From assembly GCA_012274445.1 (NCBI GenBank), contig JAAROD010000081.1:744001-808000 (forward strand): a DNA stretch of 64,000 bases, in the 5' to 3' direction. The position numbers and the translations under genes were made by a program. The notes beneath the pieces are model-generated. The model did not search any database. It saw only the letters and a list, made by a program, of their open reading frames with translations, and had not been told where the DNA came from. This DNA comes from Sclerotiophoma versabilis. Its lineage: Eukaryota > Ascomycota > Dothideomycetes > Pleosporales > Didymellaceae. This document shows, one piece after another, positions 53,503 through 64,000 of this stretch; the first letter of the stretch is position 1; every line of letters begins with the position of its first letter.

Positions 53503-54090
53503 TCAAACCCAGTGCTCGGGTCTCTTCTGGTGGGCCTCGTGGTTTGATTCGAACTCGAACCTGAAAGTAGATGCTTCTGACATTGAGGGTTGGTGACGGA
53601 TCAATGGCTGCGATTTGCGAGAGCCATATGAGCCAACAACGAGGTCGCTGTTGGTAGAAGTCGGCGAGTAGGGTGTCGGTGGCCGGTCAGCGACAGAGGA
53701 AGCAACGCTCGACTTTCTTCGTGCTCGCTCTGGCTTGCGTATCGAATCTCTTGGCGACTGAAGAGGAGGTGAAATGTCTTCTGGGGACGGTGACCGGGGA
53801 TAATCGTACAGATCTAGTTCCTTCTCGAACATAGTGGGTGAGGTTTCGTGGCGTATAACTGCTGGGTGCACAGGTCGGATGCCGTACTTCTCGTTGCGCT
53901 GTGCGTGCTCGCTGGGTCGCCGCCATGATTCGAAGACAGAGTCGTCCAAAGGTGTAACGGCACGGAGAGAGAAGCCTCGTACCCTTCTCTTGTTACGCTT
54001 CCAGCAAAAGAGCACTGCAACTAAAACTCCTGCAAGAACCAGTGTACCCACAACGGCACCGAGGATGATGTACAGCTTTGTTTCGTCCAT
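53503..54090 (-). CDS. Single-pass membrane protein with a long Ser/Pro-rich tail
   Basis: One visible exon of 195 residues from MDETKLYIILGAVVGTLVLA. The transmembrane helix is at about 8-29 (ILGAVVGTLVLAGVLVAVLF), followed by CWKRNKRRVRGFSLRAVTPL, a strongly basic stop-transfer. The cytosolic part is rich in Ser, Pro and Arg with many S/T-P sites (SPSPEDISPPLQSPRD) and is probably disordered and phosphorylated. There is no signal peptide and almost no outer domain. This general design is common in fungal small membrane proteins; no function is known to me. Upstream exons are possible given the long upstream gap, but none is visible. Confidence 0.75.
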   Translation of the reverse strand: MDETKLYIILGAVVGTLVLAGVLVAVLFCWKRNKRRVRGFSLRAVTPLDDSVFESWRRPSEHAQRNEKYGIRPVHPAVIRHETSPTMFEKELDLYDYPRSPSPEDISPPLQSPRDSIRKPERARRKSSVASSVADRPPTPYSPTSTNSDLVVGSYGSRKSQPLIRHQPSMSEASTFRFEFESNHEAHQKRPEHWV

Positions 54091-57000
54091 GATGTGGATG
54101 TAACTGTTAAGTTTGTCCCTTCGTAAATAGAAATAGGGCCGGTTGTTGGTATTAGACCCTGCCGCAGAGACACGACAGTAGGTTCAGCACAAGGTTGAAT
54201 GACGGCGACAAGATTGACCGAGTAGATCGACAGAGGCAAGTGCCGGTAGTGAGAGGGAAGTCAATCCGAATAAGAATGGAAGAATTGACAGAGCGGTCAG
54301 TCGACCTCGACCATGGTGGATATTTGGAACGAGGAAACAATCGTCCGACGTGACTGCGGATACTGGTCCTGGGATGGGAGGGCAGATACGGATATAGTAT
54401 TACTGCGGGACAGGCGGAGGAGACTTGGTCATGCGTGTGTGGCTTGCTCCACAAGACCCCGGGCAGACAGTTATGGTATGTGACTAGCGGAGCAAAACGA
54501 GAAAGAACAAAGAATAGTCCGTTCGGCAAGAAGCAACGGAGGCGCACCGAGTGAGGGGAGTCTTGCGGCTTGTAGAGACGGTGGACCTTGGCTTGGCTTG
54601 GGGCGATATGCAGGTACAGAGTCCAACTACCTGATGGTGGGCTGCAAAGTCTGTTAGTAGGGCAAAGGCTCTGAAATATCGGTGAGCATGACACTAGGTG
54701 GTAATCCATGAGCAGGCTAATTTGGGCTGCCTTGAATTCATCCCGCCGTTGAGATGGTGCACCGTCCGCGATAGGCAGTTGCTCCTTCCCGCTGCTTGAG
54801 AGAACCGTGGCGCTGTCGAGCAGCCAGCGTGAATGTGCGTTGTTCATTCCGAAATTCTGCTGATGCCTGGCGCTCCAATCCAGACGGTCAAGCGCTGCAG
54901 AACGGAGGCTGACGTCCTTCGACGACAGCGCACATGCTTGTACTATCCCACACTTCTTTTCGAGCGTCCCCTTGCTTGTTCGGAGGAGTGGTCCAAACGA
55001 GACAAGCAAAAGCTCAGACTCAAGGGCGCCGGCCGCTTGCTTCGCTTCGGTGGAGCGCACTGGGCACCACGTCGATCTGCGAAACACTACCATCGCCCTT
55101 TGAGTATAGCGTTAACTACATGACATGCGCACCTGGACCCAATCCCGTTCGCAAGCGGGCTCTAGGTGCGTGCCGTCGCGATACCTGCTTTCTTAGCTTC
55201 AGACAGCCAGGCCACGCATCCTGGGTGTTGTACTTTCTGGACGAGCGAACACCAACGTCGAGAACACAGCGACTTTGCTTTGCGCAGGCAAGATGGTGAC
55301 GACCCCTGGATGTTGCAATGGTGATGTGAGTCGGCGATAAGCGCGCTGATAACGCATGCATCCAACCCTGGTTCCAACGGCTTCCTCCTGCAGGCAACTG
55401 AAGGATAGTTGCAGGACGCACTGACTGGTGCTCAGTCTTGAGCTGTTGCTTGGTTGACACTCTGCCAGGTCATTCTCTGCTTACTTACATCCTCTGATGC
55501 TTCACTTGGGGGCCATTGCCTGCGCGGCCAATGGAACTTCTTTGCCTTCATCCTGCGGATGACAGGAGGCTGAGCTGAAACACAACTGTAGGGGTCTGAA
55601 TTCCAGCTTAATGACGACTTCCGCACGGCGGCCCACTATCGATACCGCGATGGTGACATGGGCCCGTCTCGTCTCTGCCTACTGTTGTTCGGCTAGGCGA
55701 AGAGCTGTTGATTCTTGGTCTGATTCTAATGTCAATGCAGCCAGTATATACAATTACTCAGGTATTGAGAGTTGTCCGAGGCACTCTAGCTCAAAAGATT
55801 AATCGGTTTTTGTAAGAGTCCGGGCAGCACAAAAGATGATGTCTCTTCTGGTGTGTACCGCGCAATCTCAAATTCTTGAGTATTGGTCTCGGAATCATGA
55901 TCCCTACGAGATGACGCACAAGACAATCTGTAGTTCATCCAAGATGGGATGTCCAGTCGACGACAAGCTCACTTCAGCGCTTAACGCGTTTTTGGTCAAC
56001 ACACATCAGCAAAAGAGGCCCCTCTTCACACAACGAGCAATCGATGGCGACAGAGTTCGTGATATCTATGGTCGAACGAATTGACCAGGTAACCCGCTTT
56101 GCCGCTGTATCCGGAGAACTTTGATGAGGTTGTTCCTGGATTCACAGGGATGACACCTCTGGCCAGAGGGTGTACCTGCACGTGGACCTGATCGTCAACG
56201 CCATCAAGCGAGATGGCCCACTTAGCGGAGAGTCGTCATTTTGGTGGCGCGGGAAAGGAAGAACCCATCGAAAAGGTTCATCGCATTTCTCGTATTATAA
56301 CTTGCCATACCGTACGTTGAGAAAGAATGGCGACCTGCTCTCATCTCGAGAGAACCGGTTCTCCAGCTCTGCGCACCGCTGGATGCACCGATGGAGAAGG
56401 TGTCAAGAAATCTTGCAAACAAGGTGCATTCCACTTGAGCCAATCAGACATGCCAAGTGTCATGCTGCTGCAGACCATTTGCAAGCTCTGCCATAGCGTT
56501 GCACTTGCAGTCCACACAGGTTTTCTCCAGTTTTCTCAGACGTCAAAGCCTGGGGGGGAACGTCAAGAACTTCGCGGCAATGTAAATTCGGCATCGCATC
56601 GGCCAACGCACCACCAGACGGTGCAGTTGCAAGAGTTTCTATTGGTGCTCGTCACATATACCCGAAATGAAACATGACAGCCTCAACGTTCATCCAGATG
56701 TACAACTTGCACCACTACGGGCCGCTTCCAATGATTGTTCTATATGGTATCGTGACCGTCAGTGTTTGACTTGAGGCTTGGAGGGGATATGAGTCGCAAG
56801 TGTTGCTGGCCTTGATACTAGCAAACTAGCTCCAGGAACGCTCAATGGACTGATCTTTCTAATATGAAGCACACAGTTCACCGCTCTTTACTGGCCCAAC
56901 GCGTTATTGATTCTCTAGTCCGTCATGCCGGTGTCGTGCCGCAATTCGTCGCTTGCAAACGTCTGGACGGCACTCGGCCTGACCCTGAATCGTGCAACAG

Positions 57001-58327
57001 TGTTGCTGGTGGTTGCGTTCATGCAGGACATAACGCGGCGCATGCAACCACCAAATGGCCTAGAATAGCTCGGAGCGATCACTCCTACGATGTGCATGGT
57101 TTTACACTTCTCAAAGATAGGAGATATTGCGCCCAATAATCCTCAACGATTAAAGATAAACACGTCGATCACTTTCATAACCAAAGCCACACACACAACT
57201 TTCATGACACGTTCTCCCAAACGCAAACGTAGAAGCAAATAAATATTCAGATCTCGTAAATTGCTATGTCAACCTCTAAGTGAGATTGTGGTCAAATGAG
57301 ACCATTTCACAGTAATCCCGTCACGGGAAACCTTCCTCCACCCATCGCTATTCCCGACGCAACGCACAGCGCACAGCGCACCAAACCCTCCCAGCGATCA
57401 CAACGTCCCTCTCCGAACCTTTCGCGAACTTTTCGGTCCTTCCCGCAGTTTTCCACCAAACAGTGCAGCACAGGCAACTCTTCGCCCATTTGTCATGCCC
57501 TACAAACCTTAATCCGGCACCAAGCCCTTACAAATGAGAGACAGAATTGCACTGCAGCACAAGAGCGACATCAAGCCAGACTCGTAGTCGAACTCTCTTA
57601 CGCCCGGGGTCCAGTTCGCAATTCGGGGCGCAGGTGTCTGCAGGAATATGTAGGCGTAATGCAAGGACCCTGACTTCATCACGTTGATCGACGGTGGTGC
57701 TTATGGTAACTGCTTGGATGTCATTCCGAAGGTTCTAATACGCTGTAGGACTAAAGGTTATAGATTTGAAAGACTGGGTAAGCGACGCATCGCCTACAAA
57801 GTTTCGGTACTCGGTCAAGCAGACAGCTGTGGCTATGAGGTTTTTGCTTGTGTGGCGCAGAGCTGTTCTTCGTTTTGATCATGAAGTGAAACTCTAAGTC
57901 GCAATAAGACTGACTTGAGTATCGAGCGCATCCTTTTCAGCTGTTGAACAGCTAGTGCAATCACTCCTGCTTTGCTTCGGCGACTCTGTATTTTCCGTGA
58001 TTAGCATTCTTGACTGAGCTTGCAATCAGTTGGCAGCCTCTCAGTCTTGGCTCGTATGGTCTGCCCTTTGGGAGTGGGAATAGAACAGAAGTGCGTAGTC
58101 GTAACTTTGCGGGGCGTAAGTTCAAGTGTCTCCTCACTTATACCCCATCGGGTTCTTTGCACGAGGCGACCAAAGCTTGTATGTTGCGCTCAACTATATG
58201 AAATCAAGGAGAGAGCCACAATTCATATCAGGTCACAGGATCACAGCACGAGCTTCCGAAGATGCAGATCTAGATCTTGTATAACCTACACGCACAAGCG
58301 ACGGCTGAGTTGTCTTCTGCTCATATC
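54091..58327. other. Long gene-free stretch of 4.2 kb
   Basis: In a window where genes otherwise occur every 1-2 kb, I find no frame with coding bias or domains over 4.2 kb. The longest ORF (313 codons, minus, 54152-55093) is Ser/Leu/Arg/Cys-rich and chance-like. Composition is near average, not TpA-rich, so it is not a typical decayed repeat. Possible contents are a long leader and promoter of the minus-strand gene at 54090, a long non-coding RNA, or a lineage-specific gene with many introns. Confidence 0.5.
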
Positions 58328-61300
58328 TTACACTAGCGTCAGCTTCACCTTCCTCTTTCCAGTACTCTCCTCTAGCTCATCTGTAATCCTGACCATGACC
58401 CTTTCGAATAGCTCAACACTCCTGTTCAATTCGCCCTTGATATTCAATTGGTAGTTGTCAGCATCGAACTCGGCGTCCGGCTCAGGCATAGCCAGATCCC
58501 TCAGGCGAATCAGGCTCTCAATACCAAAACGTGGCACGAAGACAACAAAGCCGTTCGAGAAGATCTTCATGACGAAACCCTCCTCTTCTAGGTCCTTACC
58601 CTTCAGCGCTTGGCCGACGTAATACTCAATCGAGGCACGTCCAGCCATCTGTGCGTTACGGTGGCGGACGTTGATGTTCTTACAAACAGCTTCTAGCTTA
58701 GCTTTCGAGTGCAGACTGGGGTCCAGCTGTTCGTATTCGATCGCAGCGGCAAGCTGTCGGTGGGCTTCGAGATCGGCATAACGACGGATTGGTGATGTGA
58801 AATGGGTGTAGATCTCACTTGCAAGACCGTAATGTCTGAACTCAGGGTATGCTTGTGTACCGGCGCAGAAATACTCTGCAGACATCATGCACCGTGTAGC
58901 CATAATCCTCACAAGCGTATTAAAGAATGGGTTGTTTGGGTCCACGCACTTGTCAAGTGAGTCTGCCACCGCACCAGAGCTGTCGCTTCGGAGTTCCAAC
59001 CCCTTCTTCACCTTCAGCTGGTTTGCAAGTTCCTCAAAGTTGGACTTGGGAGGCGCAGCGTGGCGGCGCAGCAAAGCGGTCTGTGGGAAGGCCTCGTAAT
59101 TCCTTGCCGCGACACTGATGTTGGCAAGCAACATGAACTCTTCGACAAGGGAGTTCGTAGCTAGCGACTTCTTCACATGGACGTCGACCGGATCTGAAGT
59201 CTCAGACTCTGAACGGACCTTTACTTCGGGCGATGCGAGGTTCAGTGCACCAGCATCCATTCGCTTTTGCTTCAGCTTTTGAGAAAGCATCAGCAGAGTG
59301 CGCATGCCGGTTGTAAGCTCGTCCTGTTGAGACGCATCGTCGATACGTAGCTGTGCCTGCTCATAGCTGAATGCTTCTCTCGACCGGATGACAGACTTTG
59401 TAAACTCTGATTTGATGATATCAGCATTCTCGTTCACCTCCCAAATGACAGAGAAGGCATATCGCTCGACGTATGGCTTCAACGAGCAAAGATCTGTTCC
59501 AAGAAGCATCGGCAGCATGTCGATACGTTTGTCAACAAGGTAGACCGTCGTGCCACGTTGACTAGCCTCCTTATCCATAGCGTTGTTTGGTTTCACAAAA
59601 TGTGACACATCGGCGATGTGCACACCAACCTCGTAGTTGCCATTAGGCAGCTTCCTTGCGTGTAGTGCATCATCGATATCAACACAACCAGGGGGGTCGA
59701 TACTGCAGACAATGAGATCACGCAAATCTCTTCGCCCCTTCCAACCTGGATCATCCGTGCTCGCAGGTACTTTCCAGTCATGTCCTTCAGCAGGTAGACA
59801 GTCCAATACCGTTTTGGGGAATGGCTTGTACTGAACGTCCCACTCAAGTAGCAGAGCTTCAGTCTCAGCGCCTTTGGACTCCAACTCGCCTAACGAGCGC
59901 ACAAAGTGACCAACCGGATATCTTGAGTCTTTCTCCCAGGAATCGATTGTGGCCAGAACACGTTGACCAAGAAGCTCTCCAGCTTGACGAGTTCGTATTC
60001 TGATCTTCGGCACACGCTTGTCCATAGGCACAAGGAAGACCGTTTGTTGCTGCCTACTTGTCTTCGCTGTTGATCGTACCGAGTCGCGATCAATGTGCCC
60101 TACGTATTGCCGCCAGTTCCTCTTGATGATGCCAACAACGCGTGCCGTGGGTTGTGCCTTACCCTCGGTGCTCTGGCCATGTGCGCGCTTGACCTCCTCT
60201 TGCAGCGCTCGCTTCTCCCTCTCAGTTACAACGTTTTCGCCCTCCTCTTGCTCGGCATTGTCGTTTTTGGCAATAGTATCTTCTTCGACGATCTTGGTAG
60301 ACGGCGCCTTCCATTGGTCCTGCGGTAGTACTTCGACTACTACAACATCACCGGAAACTGCTCGGTTGCTGTTTTCGCGACCCAGAATAATGAGGGACTT
60401 CTCAAATGCGGGTACGTGCACCGAGCCTTCTAGGTAGTTGTACTGCGAAACGTTGAATATGCCTTGGTGCATTGTGCCAGCTTTCACACCAGTTATCATC
60501 TTCGACATTGAGAAATGGTCAGGATAGAACACTTCCGGCTTCTTCGAGCGGACTTCCCTTTGCTCCTGTGCGGCGCTGATCATGTCCAATAATTCGTCTG
60601 CGTTTTCAAGGCCAGACACGAAGTCAGAGAGCGTCATACCAGGAACGCTCTCTGCTTTGGCCTTGCGCAGATTGTCTCTGTCATCGGTAATCATAACCAC
60701 AGTAGGTATGCGCTTCTGTTTCTTGCTTCGTGCAGCGACTGCTTCAGTGATGTGCTCATTATACCACTGGACAGCCCTCCTGACAGCGCGATCGTTGCGG
60801 TCGTTGATAGACTCTCCCTGGTCACGTGGGATGTGTGTTTCTTGTCGGAATTCGTTGAAAAAGACGTAGAAACGCTTTCCCTCATTCTTCGTCAACGCAA
60901 TCAGACGATGATACAATGGCAACGATCGGTTCTTGACTTCCTCAAGTACAGTTTGCAGTACTATGACATCATGGAACGCCGTCTCGACTTCGAACAAGTC
61001 CATTCCAGTCAGAAAAGCATTGGTGTCTGGGACGAGATATTGCCCGTTGGGAAAGTTCTTCGATCCAGCAGGTGTATCTGAAAGTACGAATGGCGCAACT
61101 GCTTTCAGTCAGCCGTACCCTTGTTTATGCAGCCCAGAAACCAACCTTTCTTTGAGTAATCTTTTGGTGCAATATCTAGGCATTCTCTGCATAGATTTGA
61201 CGAGCATGGGATATCTTGTCGTAGATACAGCTCCCGCACAATCTTTTGGACCTTGCCACTCTTCGTTGATCGCACATAAACCTTGCTTGACAGGTTGGCT

Positions 61301-61347
61301 TGGCCACGATCGGCCACAGTCGACCTCTTCAAGCTGAAATACTCCAT
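58328..61347 (-). CDS. DIS3: Exosome nuclease Dis3/Rrp44
   Basis: Exons 61146-61347 and 58328-61077 (intron 61078-61145, GTTGGT...TTTCAG) give 983 residues, as expected for Dis3. The N-terminal CR3 Cys motif CSSNLCRECL is at 48-56. The PIN domain begins with YLVPDTNAFLTG (catalytic Asp85), split from the first exon by the intron at KKD-TPAG. Two cold-shock domains precede RNB, whose active-site motif is DPPGCVDIDDA near residue 534, with HFTSPIRRYADLEAH later. An S1 domain closes the protein. It is the catalytic subunit of the nuclear and cytoplasmic exosome, a 3'-5' exonuclease with an endonuclease PIN. Both active sites look complete. Head-to-head with VMA13 at 217 bases. Confidence 0.97.
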
Positions 61348-61564
61348 GTCCCTTGATTGTGATGCGTCAAAAACGCGGTGTTGCTGTCGCCGCTGGCAGC
61401 TCGATCGGAAAAAGATACCAAACCCACTAGCGTTGTGGCCCGTGCCCAAACTCCGTCATCCTCCTGGAGCTTGGTGCGCGACAGACCAGGCACAACATCA
61501 CATCTTCGACGCTCCTAGCCCCTCGACCGCAACCTTCGCTGCTCGCTCGAAGCCGAATCACACG
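61348..61564. promoter_or_regulatory. Short bidirectional promoter, DIS3/VMA13
   Basis: Only 217 bases separate the two start codons, so both transcripts must share this promoter. No TATA box is evident. Part is C-rich on the plus strand near the VMA13 start. Confidence 0.5.
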
Positions 61565-63128
61565 ATGTCGTCGCTAGACCCACCGACCTATCTCACTTCG
61601 ATTCAGAACAACATCCGTGCTCGGCCAATATCATGGGAAGGCGCAGTGCGGGCCAAGACAATCACAGATGAGGACCTCAAGAAGATCAAATCAATTGACA
61701 AAGTGCGCAAGGAGCAGCGCAAGCAGACGATCGAATCCGATGTCAACAGCTTCGTCACGCTATTGCTGGGCGGGGATGGGACGCAGAGCATCTTCGAGGC
61801 CGCGGCAAAACGCCAGGACATCATTCACTACATGTTGGTGCTGTTGGGAGACATCATTGACGGTACGAAGTCTTGATGCAAACAAGCAATTTCGTACGGA
61901 ATGCTAAGACCCTTTAGACATCCCTGCACTTACGTCGGCTCTCATCCAGCACCCAACGCCATACAAGCCTTTCTTGCCTTTGCTGAAGGCTTCATCGAAC
62001 AACGAAGATCCCGTCCCACTGCTTACATCCTCGGTTCTTTCTGGTCTTATGTCACACGCCGTTGTGATGCCATCGAAGGACACCACACAGCTTGACCAAG
62101 CTCTCCCACAGCTATACACCTATCTCTCAACACTGGCCAAAGCAACAGACGCTGGGCTTCAGGACATTGCTGTACGAGAGTTTTCCGCGGTTCTCCGCAG
62201 TGCAAAGGCAAGGCAGTTGTTCTGGAAGCAAAGAAAGGAAACTCTTGATCCATTGTTCGATATTTTGCGATCAGCAGCAGGGTCAAGCAACGATCGCGAA
62301 TCCACCCTTTACAGTGGTGGTAGCATCCGTAGTGCTGGAGACAACGGTCTGTCTGGTGGTGTAGGGCTGCAGCTTCTCTACCACGTTCTGCTTGTTATCT
62401 GGCAGCTTAGCTTTGAGGGCGAGCTTGTTGGTGATGGTCTCCAGGAGTATGTTTATTCTAGACTTTCGTCCTGGCTTTTACTGACACTTTCTAGTGAACA
62501 CGACATTGTTGTCCTATACACAGGTTTGTTGCGCGTATCGCCCAAGGAGAAGACTACACGCCTCCTTCTGTCGACTCTCGTCAACCTTCTCACCACCAAC
62601 CGTCAAACATTGTTGCCCACAGCTGTCCTTGCCCGTCTGCCAGCCCTGCTCAACAGCCTGAAGTCGCGCCATTTGACCGACGAAGATGCCCTTGAAGACC
62701 TCAAGACACTTACAGAGCTTCTGGAGGAGTATACCAAGACACAAACCACGTTCGACGAATATGCCGCGGAACTACAATCTGGTCATCTTCGTTGGTCTCC
62801 ACCTCACCGCAATCCTACTTTCTGGCGTGATAACGCTCGCCGTATCTTGGATGAGAACAAGGGCGAACTGCCGAGAAAGCTTGCGGAAATTCTTTCCAAG
62901 AGCTGGGAGAATGACAAACAGGTGTTGGCTATTGGATGCAACGACGTCGCATGCCTTGTGAAAGAGGTGCCAGAGAAGAGGCAACAGTTAGAGAAACTAG
63001 GCCTGAAGGGCAGAGTTATGGAGCTTATGCAAGAAGCAGACGAGAGCGTAAGATGGGAGAGCTTGAGGGCTGTCGGAGAATGGCTCAGGTACAGTTTTGA
63101 GTCCAAGACCGAACTGCCTGTGAGATAA
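61565..63128 (+). CDS. VMA13: V-type ATPase V1 subunit H (Vma13)
   Basis: Three exons (61565-61862, 61918-62446, 62495-63128) give 486 residues. The N-terminal HEAT/armadillo repeats begin after PPTYLTSIQNNIRARPISWE; later landmarks are KTLTELLEEYTKTQTTFDEY, LQSGHLRWSPPHRNPTFWRD, GCNDVACLVKEVPEKRQQLE and the C-terminal KGRVMELMQEADESVRWESL, all typical of subunit H. It controls ATP hydrolysis and inhibits free V1 on the vacuolar membrane. The second intron is 48 bases, a multiple of three, and contains no in-frame stop, so an unspliced transcript would insert 16 residues. GTATGT, CTGAC and CTAG support removal, and the spliced form matches the expected gap-free family sequence. Confidence 0.95.
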
Positions 63129-63344
63129 GGTGACTTCCTCAGTCAGCGTTCGGTCCATTTGAAGCGATGTAGTGTTTCCTTGTTAGTATACATTCGCAAG
63201 ACTAGGTCACACTCTTGACCTTATAGAACATCTTGCATTGCATTATGCACATGTCAACGGTAACCTCTATGTTTACGGGTCTCAATGGATTTGTGCAGAT
63301 GCTGATGCTAACAGACACAGCTCAGGGACCGGAATTAGACTTTC

Positions 63345-64000
63345 TCATGGCACCGTCTTCCCTTGTTGTCCCTTCAATTCCACCCTCACGGTAGCCTCCA
63401 TGCCATCAATCCAGGTTCCTATCGATCTCGTCCCAGGCATGATCGCAACCTCTCGCATCACTTTGCTTTTAGCTGTTTCGTTTTCGCTGTCTTCAGAATC
63501 CCAGTCCTCATCCTCAATGTCAGCCATTGTCTTTCTCGCAGGCATCCAGTCACCTGTTTCCCAAATGAGTTTGCAATCCATTGGCATGACTCCAAACTGC
63601 TTTCCCACGACACCCAGAACCGTGTACGCTGTGTAGCTCATTGGTATCTCTACCTCGTGCGCCTTCGTCTTGTCATTTGCAAGGTAGAACTTGATCCTCA
63701 GCAACCGTGCAGCTAATGAGTTTGGGTTCACCGCATTCTTACTCCGTTGAATATCTGGCTCCCCATACTCTTCACACAGCCACTTATATCTTGGGTGGCT
63801 GCTCAGAATCTGCTCTTGTAGGCTTTCGGGCGCGAACTGCACTTCCTTTGCAATGAGCGACAGGTAGTAGGATTCGGCGTTTAGTCGCTCCTTGTCGCTT
63901 ATAGGGCTATGATTCAATGTCTTGAGGTTTCCGAGTCGCGCGAGCGTAAGCATATAACCGTCATCTGCGGTGAGCGGGCGGCCATCAGGCGACTGCAGAG
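63345..64000 (-). CDS. Tubulin-folding cofactor E (TBCE/Pac2), C-terminal part
   Basis: An open frame enters at the right window edge and ends with TGA at 63345, showing about 218 residues. It starts in the end of the LRR region (TLARLGNLKTLNHSPIS), with the diagnostic SDKERLNAESYYLSLI and HPRYKWLCEEYGEPDI. The ubiquitin-like domain follows (VEIPMSYTAYTVLGVVGKQF, CKLIWETGDW), then a negatively charged segment and a short C-terminus. Cofactor E helps assemble the alpha/beta-tubulin dimer together with cofactors C and D. The CAP-Gly domain expected at the N-terminus would lie beyond 64000. VMA13 ends 216 bases away in convergent orientation. Confidence 0.88.
   Translation of the reverse strand, partial: LQSPDGRPLTADDGYMLTLARLGNLKTLNHSPISDKERLNAESYYLSLIAKEVQFAPESLQEQILSSHPRYKWLCEEYGEPDIQRSKNAVNPNSLAARLLRIKFYLANDKTKAHEVEIPMSYTAYTVLGVVGKQFGVMPMDCKLIWETGDWMPARKTMADIEDEDWDSEDSENETAKSKVMREVAIMPGTRSIGTWIDGMEATVRVELKGQQGKTVP

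Noticed and set aside
54152..55093. 313-codon ORF on the minus strand
   Set aside because: Composition is Ser/Leu/Arg/Cys-rich with no domain, signal peptide or helix pattern. It overlaps equally long chance frames on the other strand. It may be leader sequence of the gene at 54090.
57640..57880. Plus-strand frame with DPDFITLIDGGAYGN
   Set aside because: It faintly resembles a lysophospholipase-type phrase, but the similarity is short, no further motifs follow, and no start or splice sites are convincing.
1..64000. tRNA genes, CRISPR arrays, prophage or bacterial-type operons
   Set aside because: No cloverleaf with matching A and B boxes was found by eye, and there are no regularly spaced repeats. 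The architecture is fungal nuclear.

Overview
This window is nuclear DNA of a filamentous ascomycete. The evidence is short introns of about 45-75 bases with GTATGT/GTAAGT-like donors and CTAAC/CTGAC-like branch sites, compact gene spacing, and a protein set typical of Pezizomycotina: a HET-domain relic, an MpaB-like oxygenase, F-box proteins with LPxE motifs, a Clr4/DIM-5-type methyltransferase and TpA-rich decayed islands. The style suits Dothideomycetes (Pleosporales), but that placement is inference. There is no bacterial, viral or plasmid signature.

Layout. 0-5 kb: the 3' end of a Ser-rich gene, splicing factor Cef1/Cdc5, a small probable mitochondrial protein, and a secreted protein with actin-like ATPase features. 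5-9 kb: a gene-poor island holding an ankyrin-family relic and a CTT microsatellite. 8.7-14.6 kb: epoxide hydrolase, a five-exon chromodomain-SET H3K9 methyltransferase, a decayed TpA-rich island, Rrp1 and a four-helix membrane protein. 15-20.3 kb: a doubtful gene, an MpaB-like oxygenase and a two-zinc-finger transcription factor. 20.7-25 kb: p23/Sba1, Vps24, a Ttc1-like TPR protein and a HAD phosphatase. 25.7-31.8 kb is the accessory part: a HET pseudogene, two F-box genes and a possible LTR remnant. 31.8-50.7 kb is housekeeping: a TBC Rab-GAP, a Spartan-like protease, a small LPxELR protein, Rli1/ABCE1, Chd1, endopolyphosphatase Ppn1 and a beta-hydroxyacid dehydrogenase. 50.7-58.3 kb is gene-poor, with Apq12 and a single-pass membrane protein. 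58.3-64 kb: Dis3/Rrp44, V-ATPase subunit H, and the 3' part of tubulin cofactor E.

The housekeeping genes do not form one pathway. Several bear on RNA and ribosomes (Cef1, Rrp1, Rli1, Dis3) or on chromatin (Clr4-like, Chd1). Several pairs are head-to-head and share short intergenic promoters (Dis3/Vma13, Rli1/Chd1, TBC/Spartan, Sba1/Vps24). I see no convincing undescribed multi-gene system. The most interesting items are single-gene oddities: a 12-base microexon in RLI1, a probable frameshift at the start of the transcription factor, the multiply broken HET gene, a Lys/His tract after an acidic region in Ppn1, the secreted actin-fold-like protein, and a 4.2-kb stretch with no recognisable gene. 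Exon boundaries were read by eye from frame continuity and splice signals.
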